Assembly (NCBI GenBank): GCA_001443525.1
Contig: LKPX01000001.1
Span: 1 to 64,000 of the forward strand
DNA length: 64,000 nt
Source of the DNA: Desulfobacteraceae bacterium RAAP-1
GTDB taxonomy: Bacteria > Desulfobacterota > Desulfobacteria > Desulfobacterales > Desulfatirhabdiaceae
Reading direction: 5' to 3'
This document shows, one piece after another, positions 49,055 to 57,055 of the stretch. The translations under genes and the position numbers were made by a program. Under the pieces are notes generated by a model. That model did no database searches and was not told where the DNA came from. It saw only the letters and a list, made by a program, of their open reading frames with translations. Every line of letters starts with the position of its first letter. The first letter of the stretch is position 1.

Positions 49055-50716
49055 ATGACAGATCAATTAATAAAGGGATTTGCATCTACATCAGGCGATG
49101 ACTACCAGCTCAACACCGTTTCCTTCATCAGAGGAGCTGCTATAACCTATCCGGAAGTGGAAATCGCTTCACGGCGGCTGGATGGCACGATGTTTCGGTA
49201 TACTTATCGTGATGCATATCGACGGATTCAACAGCTTGCGAATGCGCTAACTACTCTCGGGATCAAACCGGGCGACCGGGTTGGCGTGATGGAATGGAAT
49301 ACACATCGCTACTGGGAGCTGTATCAAGCCATATCCGGCATTGGCGCTGTGCTTCTTCAGGTTAATCTGAGAATTTCGGGTGATGACAAAATCTATGTAG
49401 TCAATCACAGCAAACCCGTATTAATGGTCGTCAATGAATCTCTGCTGCCACTGATTGAACCAATAGCCGACAGACTGACGACGGTGAAAGGTTATATCGT
49501 GATCACCGATAACGCTATGGATCAGGTTTCCACCCGATTGAATCCGGTCTGCAGTTATGAGGATATGCTGGCAGTCGAAAAACCGGTTTATGACTGGCCT
49601 ATGATCGATGAAACCTCCGCCTATGCTGCCTGCTATACAACCGGTACTACCGGCAAACCCAAAGGCGTATATTACTCTCATCGTTGTATTTACCTGCACA
49701 CCATTACAATGGCGATGACTTTGAGTATGAGCAATCGGGACGTTATTTTGCAAATCGTTCCCATGTTTCATTGTCATGGATGGGGATTATTTTTTTCCGC
49801 ATGTGCGATAGGCGCCAAACTCGTTTTCCCGGGAATGTATACAGCGGAAAAACTCGATGGGCTGGTCGATTTGATGATCTCGGAAAAAGTAACAGTGACC
49901 GCCGGCGCGCCGGCGATTTTCCTGCCCATGTTGCATTATCTGCGGTCCTTGCCTGACAAACCAAAATTCAACAACTTGCGGATGCTTTCCGGCGCTACTG
50001 AGCCTCCTCTTGCCATGATGAAGGGGTTTAGTGAGTTCGGAGCGGATGTCGTTCACGTATATGGCGCAACTGAAACCACACCGTTAGCGACCGTTAATCT
50101 TCCAAAACTGTCGATGGCTGATTGGCCGGAAGAAAACCGTTGGGATTTTAGAAAGCGGCAGGGACTAACCTTGTGTGGTTTGGAGATTAAGATCGTTGAT
50201 GCTGAGAGGAATGAACTGCCACGGGACGGCGAATCTGCTGGTGAAATTCTCATCCGTGGCCCCTGGATTACGCGTTCCTACTACAACGATACTCGAAACG
50301 AGGGAGCGTTCATGGATGGATACTGGCGCAGCGGGGATGCCGGTTATATCGACAGAAATGGGTATCTGAAGGTCAGTGACCGTTTCAAGGATATCATAAA
50401 GAGCGGTGGCGAGTGGATATCATCGATCGACCTGGAAAATGCTATCATGGCTCACCCGGCTGTGATCGAGGCCGCAGTAGCCGGAATTGAGCACCCCAAA
50501 TGGCAAGAGAGACCCCTCGCGTTAGTAGTGATTCGAAAAGACATGAAAGGCAGTATCACCCAATCGGATATCCTTGGGTTTATCTCTCCCAAGTTTGCTA
50601 AATGGCAATTGCCCGATAAAGTGCTTTTTGTTGATGAAATCCCCAAGACCAGCGTCGGCAAATTCTCCAAAAAAGATGTTCGGGCCAAATACAAGGATTT
50701 CTACAGGGAAAGTTGA
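49055..50716 (+). CDS. Acyl-CoA synthetase (AMP-forming)
   Basis: A 553-residue adenylate-forming enzyme of the ANL family. A3 motif YTTGTTGKPKGVYYSH is near residue 190; MFHCHGWGLFFSA, VYGATETTPLA, the A7-type YWRSGDAGYIDRNGYL, A8 DRFKDIIKSGGEWIS and the catalytic Lys in IPKTSVGKFSKKDV follow. It activates a carboxylic acid to its CoA thioester using ATP. The pattern resembles medium-chain fatty acyl-CoA ligases; exact chain length cannot be read. AAAGGGG precedes the ATG. It is the first gene of the beta-oxidation operon. Confidence 0.92.
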   Translation: MTDQLIKGFASTSGDDYQLNTVSFIRGAAITYPEVEIASRRLDGTMFRYTYRDAYRRIQQLANALTTLGIKPGDRVGVMEWNTHRYWELYQAISGIGAVLLQVNLRISGDDKIYVVNHSKPVLMVVNESLLPLIEPIADRLTTVKGYIVITDNAMDQVSTRLNPVCSYEDMLAVEKPVYDWPMIDETSAYAACYTTGTTGKPKGVYYSHRCIYLHTITMAMTLSMSNRDVILQIVPMFHCHGWGLFFSACAIGAKLVFPGMYTAEKLDGLVDLMISEKVTVTAGAPAIFLPMLHYLRSLPDKPKFNNLRMLSGATEPPLAMMKGFSEFGADVVHVYGATETTPLATVNLPKLSMADWPEENRWDFRKRQGLTLCGLEIKIVDAERNELPRDGESAGEILIRGPWITRSYYNDTRNEGAFMDGYWRSGDAGYIDRNGYLKVSDRFKDIIKSGGEWISSIDLENAIMAHPAVIEAAVAGIEHPKWQERPLALVVIRKDMKGSITQSDILGFISPKFAKWQLPDKVLFVDEIPKTSVGKFSKKDVRAKYKDFYRES

Positions 50717-50742
50717 TAACGATATAATCAGGAGAATTCAGG

Positions 50743-51525
50743 GTGAAGTATAAAACACTTTTTTTTGAAAAAACCGATCACATGGCAACGCTTACCATCA
50801 ACAGACCTGAAAGCATGAATGCAATCAACAGCGAATTGATTGCCGATTTTTCGATGGCCCTCGATGCAATGGAAGCGGATGAGACCATCCGAGTGCTGAT
50901 AGTAACGGGCGGCGACAAGGTGTTTGCCGCCGGAGCGGACATCAAGGAAATCTCGTGCATTAACAATCCGGTTGATGCACACGCTTTTATCAAAAAAATC
51001 CAGTTGCTTTTCAGCCGGATAGCTTCCGTTGAAATTCCAGTGATAGCTGCAGTGAGCGGACTTGCTTTTGGCGGTGGCTGTGAGCTGGCTCTTGCCTGTG
51101 ATTATCGTATGGCATCAGAGACGGCCCGATTTGCGCTGCCGGAAATCAATCTGGGTTTGATGCCGGGCGCCGGCGGTACCCAACGTCTTCCCCGCTTGAT
51201 CGGAACTGCACGGGCGATGGAAATGCTTTTCCTGGGTAAGCCGATATCCGCAAAAACCGCATATGCGTTCGGTCTCGTCAACAAGGTCGTGAACTCGGAT
51301 CAATTGTTGGCCGAAAGTCGTGAACTGGCTGAATCCTATGCCAGACAACCACGTGTTGCATTAAAATGGATTAAAAGCGCCGTATGCACCGGAATGAATA
51401 TAGACCTGCCATTCGCGCTGGAATATGAAGCCAGATGCTTTGAAATGCTCTTTTCTACTGAAGATCAGAAAGAAGGCGTCAGGGCTTTTTTGGAAAAACG
51501 GAAATATAGCTTTACGGGATGTTGA
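50743..51525 (+). CDS. Enoyl-CoA hydratase/isomerase family protein
   Basis: A 260-residue crotonase-fold enzyme. FAAGADIKEIS gives the first oxyanion-hole segment. FGGGCELALACDYRMAS and LPEINLGLMPGAGGTQRLPR carry the two Glu residues expected of a true hydratase. It should hydrate 2-enoyl-CoA to 3-hydroxyacyl-CoA. The start is GTG with AGGAG 9 bases upstream. It follows the ligase by 26 bases. Confidence 0.92.
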   Translation: MKYKTLFFEKTDHMATLTINRPESMNAINSELIADFSMALDAMEADETIRVLIVTGGDKVFAAGADIKEISCINNPVDAHAFIKKIQLLFSRIASVEIPVIAAVSGLAFGGGCELALACDYRMASETARFALPEINLGLMPGAGGTQRLPRLIGTARAMEMLFLGKPISAKTAYAFGLVNKVVNSDQLLAESRELAESYARQPRVALKWIKSAVCTGMNIDLPFALEYEARCFEMLFSTEDQKEGVRAFLEKRKYSFTGC

Positions 51526-51581
51526 CCGGACCGAAACATAAAAAAATCGCCGGATTAAACAAAAATTGAGGGCCAGTTCAG

Positions 51582-52724
51582 ATGGATATTTTGCCTTACA
51601 GTGATAATCACCATGCTTTTCGGATGAAACTCCGCGAATTTTTATCATCAGAAGTCACTCCATATGTTGACCAATGGGAATCCGATCATATCGTTCCCAA
51701 GTCAATCTGGAAGAAAATGGGCCAGGAAGGGTTTTTATGCACGGCCGTATCCAGAGAATACGGAGGGTTTGGCGGCGATTTTCTCTATTCCGTCATCGTC
51801 ATCGAGGAGATGGTAAAAACCAATCATACTGGACTGATGGTTCAACTTCACAGTGATATTGTCGTGCCCTACATCGAAAGCTTCGGCACTGAAATCCAGA
51901 AGCGCAGATATTTGCCCGGATGTGTCACCGGCGATATCGTCATGGCAGTTGCCATGACAGAACCCAATTCGGGAAGTGATCTGGCATCAATGACTTCGAC
52001 TGCCGTGGAAGAAGAGGGTCAAGTCGTGATCAATGGGGCCAAAACGTTTATCTCCAACGGCATCAACTGCGATCTTGTCGTTCTGGCTGCCAAGGACCCA
52101 TCGGTGGACGATCCCCACAAAGCCGTGTCCTTGTATCTGATCGAAGCGGATACGCCCGGTTTTAAAAAAGGCAATCGACTCGAAAAATTGGGTATGCACA
52201 GCCAGGATACGGCCGAGCTGTTTTTCACCAATTGCAGGATTCCGCAAGCACAACTTCTGGGGAAAAAAGGTCATGGATTTATTCAGTTGATGCAAAAACT
52301 GCAACAGGAACGTTTGGTTTGTGTCATCTGGGCGCTGGCAATCGCGAAGAATATTCTTTCCTGGACAGAAGACTATTGCAGAAATAACCCGAAGTTCGGA
52401 AAGCCGCTTGCCGCAAGCCAGTCTGTTCAATTTTCTTTGGTTGAGATGCTGACCGAGATCAGAATCGGAACAGCCTTTGTCCATCAGTTGATTATCAATC
52501 ATATGCAGAGAAAGGAAAGGGTTATCGATACTTCCATGGCAAAATACTGGATTTCCGATATGGCCAACCGGGTGGCAAACCGTTGCCTTTCCATGGTGGG
52601 GAACATGGGAATGCGTGAAACATGTCCCATTGTCCGTATGTGGCGGGATATTCGGGTATTTAGTATTTTCGCAGGAACCAGTGAAATCATGAAGAGTATT
52701 ATTGCCAAGTCCAAGGCATTTTAA
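51582..52724 (+). CDS. Acyl-CoA dehydrogenase, LCAD/isovaleryl-type active site
   Basis: A 380-residue flavoenzyme that desaturates acyl-CoA and passes electrons to ETF. MAVAMTEPNSGSDLASM is the flavin-contact signature and FISNGINCDLVVLAAK follows. At the place of the MCAD catalytic Glu the protein has IFAGTSEIMKSI, with Ala. Instead QQERLVCVIWAL offers a Glu where long-chain and isovaleryl-CoA dehydrogenases carry their base. It may therefore act on long or branched acyl-CoA. GAGGG precedes the ATG. A second, MCAD-type paralogue is encoded at 55.1 kb. Confidence 0.92.
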   Translation: MDILPYSDNHHAFRMKLREFLSSEVTPYVDQWESDHIVPKSIWKKMGQEGFLCTAVSREYGGFGGDFLYSVIVIEEMVKTNHTGLMVQLHSDIVVPYIESFGTEIQKRRYLPGCVTGDIVMAVAMTEPNSGSDLASMTSTAVEEEGQVVINGAKTFISNGINCDLVVLAAKDPSVDDPHKAVSLYLIEADTPGFKKGNRLEKLGMHSQDTAELFFTNCRIPQAQLLGKKGHGFIQLMQKLQQERLVCVIWALAIAKNILSWTEDYCRNNPKFGKPLAASQSVQFSLVEMLTEIRIGTAFVHQLIINHMQRKERVIDTSMAKYWISDMANRVANRCLSMVGNMGMRETCPIVRMWRDIRVFSIFAGTSEIMKSIIAKSKAF

Positions 52725-52753
52725 AATAGGCGGTTAAATGTAAAGGAGCAAAC

Positions 52754-53521
52754 ATGAACATAAATGACTGCGTGGCTATAGTAACCGGCGGAGCTTCCGG
52801 ATTGGGCGAGGCCACAATACGAAATCTGATAAAGGCCGGTGCTAAAACAGCGATTCTGGATATGGATGAAACGCGGGGGCGGGCAATCGCCACGGAACTC
52901 GGGGACACCGCCGCTTTTTTCAATACGGATGTCTGTGACGAAAAATCGGTTCAAGAAGCCGTGGATGGAGTGATTGAACGATTCGGTGCACTTCATGTCG
53001 CCGTCAACTGTGCTGGTGTGGGGACTCCTATGAAAGTGATTGGCAAAAAAGGTCCGCTGCCCATAGAAAGTTTCGAACGGGTGGTGCGGATCAATCTGAT
53101 CGGTACCATAAACGTGATACGGTTGGCGGCTGAAAAAATGATGAAAAACACGCCGGCAAAAGACGGAGAAAAAGGTGTTGTGATCAGTACGGCATCAGTT
53201 GCCGCTTTTGATGGGCAGATCGGACAGGCTGCCTATGCGGCTTCCAAGGCGGCGATCGTTGGTATGACGCTGCCCATTGCCCGTGAATTTGCAGATTACG
53301 GCATTCGGGTGATGACCATCGCCCCAGGTCTTTTTGAAACACCCATGCTGGCCGGATTGCCGGAGTCGGCCAAAGCGGCCTTGAATCGGATGATGCCTTT
53401 CCCCAAGCGATTGGGGCGGCCCCGGGAATACGCCATGTTGGTTGCTCAAATCATCGAAAATCCCATGTTGAACGGTGAAACCATCCGTCTGGATGCTGCG
53501 TTAAGGCTATCGGCCAAATAG
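52754..53521 (+). CDS. 3-hydroxyacyl-CoA dehydrogenase, type 2 (HSD10-like SDR)
   Basis: A 255-residue short-chain dehydrogenase. NAD-binding TGGASGLGEATIRNL near residue 12, NCAGVGTPMKVIGKKG, and the catalytic Ser...Tyr-x3-Lys in ISTASVAAFDG and AAYAASKAA are visible. The insertion after the NAG-type motif and the C-terminal sequence resemble human HSD17B10, which oxidises 3-hydroxyacyl-CoA, including 2-methyl-branched ones. AAAGGAG precedes the ATG. It supplies the third step of the beta-oxidation spiral. Confidence 0.92.
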   Translation: MNINDCVAIVTGGASGLGEATIRNLIKAGAKTAILDMDETRGRAIATELGDTAAFFNTDVCDEKSVQEAVDGVIERFGALHVAVNCAGVGTPMKVIGKKGPLPIESFERVVRINLIGTINVIRLAAEKMMKNTPAKDGEKGVVISTASVAAFDGQIGQAAYAASKAAIVGMTLPIAREFADYGIRVMTIAPGLFETPMLAGLPESAKAALNRMMPFPKRLGRPREYAMLVAQIIENPMLNGETIRLDAALRLSAK

Positions 53522-53675
53522 AAATAACCCGATTAAACGTTCATGACCGTCACGATGGTTTCCAGTGATAGATAAATCATACCGTTTCATGTTTTGGCCG
53601 GGCATAACGAAGGATGAAAATAGATTGGTTGCAACAACATCTTGAGTCTATTTTTTTTATATAAAGGAGTAATCA

Positions 53676-54935
53676 ATGATCGACAATGTGTATATGATTG
53701 GCACCTATTCTACAAGATTTCAGAAGTGGCCGGACAAGTCCGGAAAGGATCTCACTCGGGATGCTCTGGTGGGTGTATTGCAGGATGCACAACTGGATGG
53801 CGCCGGCGTTGTGGAAAGCGCCTATTTTTCAAACTGTGGTATGGGTACCATCTGGGGACAGGACATGGTTCGGGGGCATTGTATGTTTGCTCCCATGGTT
53901 GAAGAGGGACTTTTCTCCGAACGGGTTCCCATCGTCAATGTCGAAGGGGCTTGCGCCTCTGGGTCCATGGCATTTCATCTGGCATGGAAGGATATTCTAA
54001 GCGGCGTTCACGAAGTATCCCTGGCAATGGGAATGGACAAATTTTACCATCCGGACACGCAGCGGGTCCTGACCGCTTTTGAAAACGGGATCGACCGTGA
54101 AGACAAGGACCGGTTGATTGGAGAGTACCGGGCCGTGGCCGATGCATGCGGCCAGGAATTTCAGTTCGGGACCAACCGCACGATTTTCATGGATACATAC
54201 GCTATGCAGGCCTGCTGGCACATGTGGAAATGGGGCACAACCCAGCGTCAGATCGCCGTGGGAGCGTCCAAGAATCACTACAATGGCTCCCTAAACCCCA
54301 AGGCCCAGTATCAGTTCGAGGTTCCGGTGGAAAAAGTTCTTGCGGATTATATGGTCAGTTATCCGATGACGCGCAGCATGTGCGCGCCGATCGGCGATGG
54401 AGCCGCGGCCGCCATTTTATGTTCCGAAACTTTTTTTAATAAGCTTCCGCGGGCCGTGCGGGAACGCAGCATCAAGGTCTGCGCCAGTGTACTGTCAAGC
54501 GGCAAGCATCGTCCCATCAGCGATCCGGGTCTGTCCAAATGGGCTGCGGACCGGGCTTATCACATGGCCGGACTGGGGCCTCAGGACATCCATGTCGCCG
54601 AGGTGCATGACGCCACATCTTTTTGTGAGATTTACCAGGCGGAAATGATGGGTTTTTGTCCTATCGGCGAAGGCGGAAAATTCATCGAATCCGGCGCTAC
54701 CATGATCGATGGAAAGATTCCGATCAACACATCGGGTGGGCTGGTTTCCAAGGGACACCCCATCGGCGCCACGGGGCTTTCCATGATCTATGAAATCGCC
54801 ACCCAACTCCGGAAAGAAGCGGGCCCCCGGCAGGTTAAGGACGCCCGGATCGGACTTGTCGAGAACGGCGGCGGTGTTATATCCGTGGAAGAAATGGCCT
54901 GCGGTGTGACCATTCTTGAAAAATCGCCACACTGA
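53676..54935 (+). CDS. SCP-x-like thiolase
   Basis: A 419-residue thiolase-fold enzyme. The nucleophile Cys93 lies in EGACASGSMAFHLAW; VAEVHDATSFCEIYQAE and SGGLVSKGHPIGATGLSM supply the His residues. The sequence style is that of SCP-x/non-decarboxylating thiolases rather than the FadA type. It would cleave 3-ketoacyl-CoA with CoA. AAAGGAG lies 7 bases before the ATG. A 154-base gap separates it from the dehydrogenase upstream; repeat copy i follows it. Confidence 0.9.
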   Translation: MIDNVYMIGTYSTRFQKWPDKSGKDLTRDALVGVLQDAQLDGAGVVESAYFSNCGMGTIWGQDMVRGHCMFAPMVEEGLFSERVPIVNVEGACASGSMAFHLAWKDILSGVHEVSLAMGMDKFYHPDTQRVLTAFENGIDREDKDRLIGEYRAVADACGQEFQFGTNRTIFMDTYAMQACWHMWKWGTTQRQIAVGASKNHYNGSLNPKAQYQFEVPVEKVLADYMVSYPMTRSMCAPIGDGAAAAILCSETFFNKLPRAVRERSIKVCASVLSSGKHRPISDPGLSKWAADRAYHMAGLGPQDIHVAEVHDATSFCEIYQAEMMGFCPIGEGGKFIESGATMIDGKIPINTSGGLVSKGHPIGATGLSMIYEIATQLRKEAGPRQVKDARIGLVENGGGVISVEEMACGVTILEKSPH

Positions 54936-54956
54936 AAAATTGAAGAACTCATTATT

Positions 54957-55057
54957 GATGCCTTCGTAAAAAGTTAAAAACCAGATTTTCACAATCAATA
55001 AATTCAAGATGTTATTGTTGTAAAAATAGGCTAAAATCGACTTTTTACGAGGCCATC
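54957..55057. repeat. TCGTAAAAAG repeat, copy i (ends only, unrelated core)
   Basis: GATGCCTTCGTAAAAAGTT at one end and, reversed, GATGGCCTCGTAAAAAGTCG at the other form inverted repeats of about 18 bp. The 60-base core is AT-rich and shares nothing visible with other copies. It lies inside the acyl-CoA operon. Confidence 0.75.
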
Positions 55058-55100
55058 ATATTTAATTTTACCGCAAAGACGTGAAGGCAATGAGGAGAAA

Positions 55101-56255
55101 ATGGATTTTGTACTCACTAAATCACAGATCGAAATTCAAAAGGCAGCAAGGAATTTTGCCAAAGGTGAATTTGCCAAAGAACTTTCATTAGAACTTGAAA
55201 AGAAACATGAATTCCCAACGAAAACATGGAAAAAAGCCGCTGAACTAGGTTTTATCGGGATATACTTCGACGAAAAATATTCTGGTCAAGGCCTTGGCAT
55301 TCTTGAAAATGTCATCGTCGCAGAAGAGCTTTGCTCAAAAGATTCCACTATCGGATCTGCTCTGATTCTTGCCGGGCTTGCCTCCGAAAGTCTGCTGCGC
55401 TTTGCCTGTGAAGAACTCAAGCAACAATTCCTCCCCCTTATTGCCGAAGGCAAGATGTTGTCAGCAGACGCGTTTACGGAACTGGATCATGGCCACGACA
55501 TGACTGTCATGAACACGACGGCGGTTCGAGACCGCGGTGATTGGATCGTTAACGGCACCAAAACTTTTGTTGGCAATGGTTGCCAAGCAGGCTTTTATAC
55601 AGTTCTCTGTCAGACTGATCCGGATGCCAATCCCTCTTACAAGGGAATCAGCATGATTCTGATCGAAGCAGATCGTAACGGCATTACTGCAACGAATGCC
55701 GGTGAAAATTTGGGGATTCGTATGATGTCCACTGCAAATGTTCGTTTCAAAGATGTCCGGATACCGCTGACTCACCTGATCGGTGAAGAAGGAAAAGGCT
55801 TTGATCAGCTGCAGGCGATTTTTCACGAGAGCCGGATTCTGATTGCCGCTCAGGCATTGGGCATGGCCCAGGGTGCTTTCGACAGGGCGTTGGCTTATGT
55901 CAAACAGCGCGAGCAGTTTGGTAAAAAAATCACCGAGTTTCAGATCACGCGACATAAGTTGGCGGACATGGCTATCAAAATTGAGCTTGCCCGCTTGATA
56001 ACCTACAAGGCTGCCTGGAGTTTCGATGCCGGCGATATCTCTTCCAAACTGTTCTCGATGGCCAAGATGTATGCAACTCAGGCCGCAGTGGAAGTGGCGG
56101 ATGAGGCGATTCAACTGCTGGGTGGATACGGTTATATGGTGGAATACGAAGTCGAACGGTTCTATCGGGATGCTAAAATGACCGAAATTTTAGAAGGCAC
56201 CCAAACAATCCAGAAGAACACCATTGCCGCCGCTCTGCTGGGTCAAATCAAATGA
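55101..56255 (+). CDS. Acyl-CoA dehydrogenase, MCAD/SCAD-type active site
   Basis: A 384-residue flavoenzyme. ADAFTELDHGHDMTVMNTTA replaces the usual TEPxAGSD stretch, an unusual flavin-contact sequence; FHESRILIAAQALGMAQGAF and LLGGYGYMVEYEVERFYRDA follow. EILEGTQTIQKNTIA has the MCAD-type catalytic Glu. The unusual loop suggests a less common substrate. GAGGAG precedes the ATG. It is the last gene of the acyl-CoA operon and complements the LCAD-type paralogue upstream. Confidence 0.9.
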   Translation: MDFVLTKSQIEIQKAARNFAKGEFAKELSLELEKKHEFPTKTWKKAAELGFIGIYFDEKYSGQGLGILENVIVAEELCSKDSTIGSALILAGLASESLLRFACEELKQQFLPLIAEGKMLSADAFTELDHGHDMTVMNTTAVRDRGDWIVNGTKTFVGNGCQAGFYTVLCQTDPDANPSYKGISMILIEADRNGITATNAGENLGIRMMSTANVRFKDVRIPLTHLIGEEGKGFDQLQAIFHESRILIAAQALGMAQGAFDRALAYVKQREQFGKKITEFQITRHKLADMAIKIELARLITYKAAWSFDAGDISSKLFSMAKMYATQAAVEVADEAIQLLGGYGYMVEYEVERFYRDAKMTEILEGTQTIQKNTIAAALLGQIK

Positions 56256-56543
56256 ATCGAAAAAATTTCTGCATAGATCATATCTAATTATGGATTTGAT
56301 CTATGCCATTGCAACCAGTGCATTGGCCAAATCACCGGTTGAGTTGAGTACCAACCCTGTATTCCATACAACGGAAATGTCCGATTGGAACATGGCGTCC
56401 ACCTGCCTGCCGCTGAAAATATAAACCATGTCGTCGTCCATAAGATTTTGTGGCTTTTGTAGCGTCTGTTCTATGTAAGATATTCTGAGGTTTTGGCGCC
56501 TTCGGTTTGAAGAATGTTGTCAGGCAGCGGGGAGAATGGTGAG
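56256..56543. other. Intergenic region after the acyl-CoA operon
   Basis: About 290 bases with no clear terminator or repeat copy. A 46-codon minus-strand frame (56301..56441, reading MDDDMVYIFSGRQVDAM) has protein-like composition but no ribosome site. It may be a gene remnant; I do not call it. Confidence 0.4.
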
Positions 56544-56981
56544 TCAAAAGGATTTATCACGGTAACTCCCCCATCTTTCTTCATACAGCATGTCAAGGGT
56601 CTGACCGGGCGTCATCACGACTCCGCGTTCCACCAGATTTCCCAGCCGGGTTTTCAGCGACGCCAGCGCAATTTGGAGATAGACCACAGCGCCCAATGAT
56701 TTCAGATGAGACATGGCTTTTTCACTGTAAACAGCACTCCCGCCGATGGCGACCACACCACAGTCCGCCGGGATGCTGAGCAGATACTTTTCCTCGATTT
56801 CCTGAAAACCGCTGACGCCATGTATGGAAATGAGTTCCTGAAGATAACGCCCTTCACCGGTTTGAATCAGAATGTCCGTGTCTGAAAACGCCATTCCGCA
56901 CCTCTTTGCCAGCAATACGCCAACAGTGCTTTTACCCGCACCCGGCATTCCGATCAGTATTAAATTCTGTTTATTCTTCAA
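56544..56981 (-). CDS. Shikimate kinase-like protein, short at the C-terminus
   Basis: A 145-residue P-loop kinase. Walker A GMPGAGKSTVGVLLA is at residue 11, then the shikimate-site FSDTDILIQ, IEEKYLLS and GGSAVYSE. Near the end RGVVMTPGQTLDMLYEERW matches the lid and adenine-loop region. Normal shikimate kinases (about 170 residues) continue after LYEER with PLY...AD and a last strand; here the protein stops after SYRDKSF, so about 20 residues are missing. It may be a true short form or a gene with a decayed 3' end. It is monocistronic by spacing. Confidence 0.72.
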   Translation of the reverse strand: MKNKQNLILIGMPGAGKSTVGVLLAKRCGMAFSDTDILIQTGEGRYLQELISIHGVSGFQEIEEKYLLSIPADCGVVAIGGSAVYSEKAMSHLKSLGAVVYLQIALASLKTRLGNLVERGVVMTPGQTLDMLYEERWGSYRDKSF

Positions 56982-57021
56982 TGGTCAAAACTCGGTGAAT
57001 CGTTCATCTGTCGGGTAAAAG

Positions 57022-57055
57022 ACGCGCCGTCTTGCCTGCAAACATTTTACGAAGA
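57022..57055. repeat. TCGTAAAAAG repeat, fragment j
   Basis: CTTGCCTGCAAACATTTTAC followed by GAAGATAA matches one arm of the family. The MCP stop codon TAA (complement of 57047..57049) lies within it. Confidence 0.65.

Noticed and set aside
56301-56441. 46-codon minus-strand frame after the acyl-CoA operon
   Set aside because: No ribosome site, no recognisable family, short; noted only as possible remnant.
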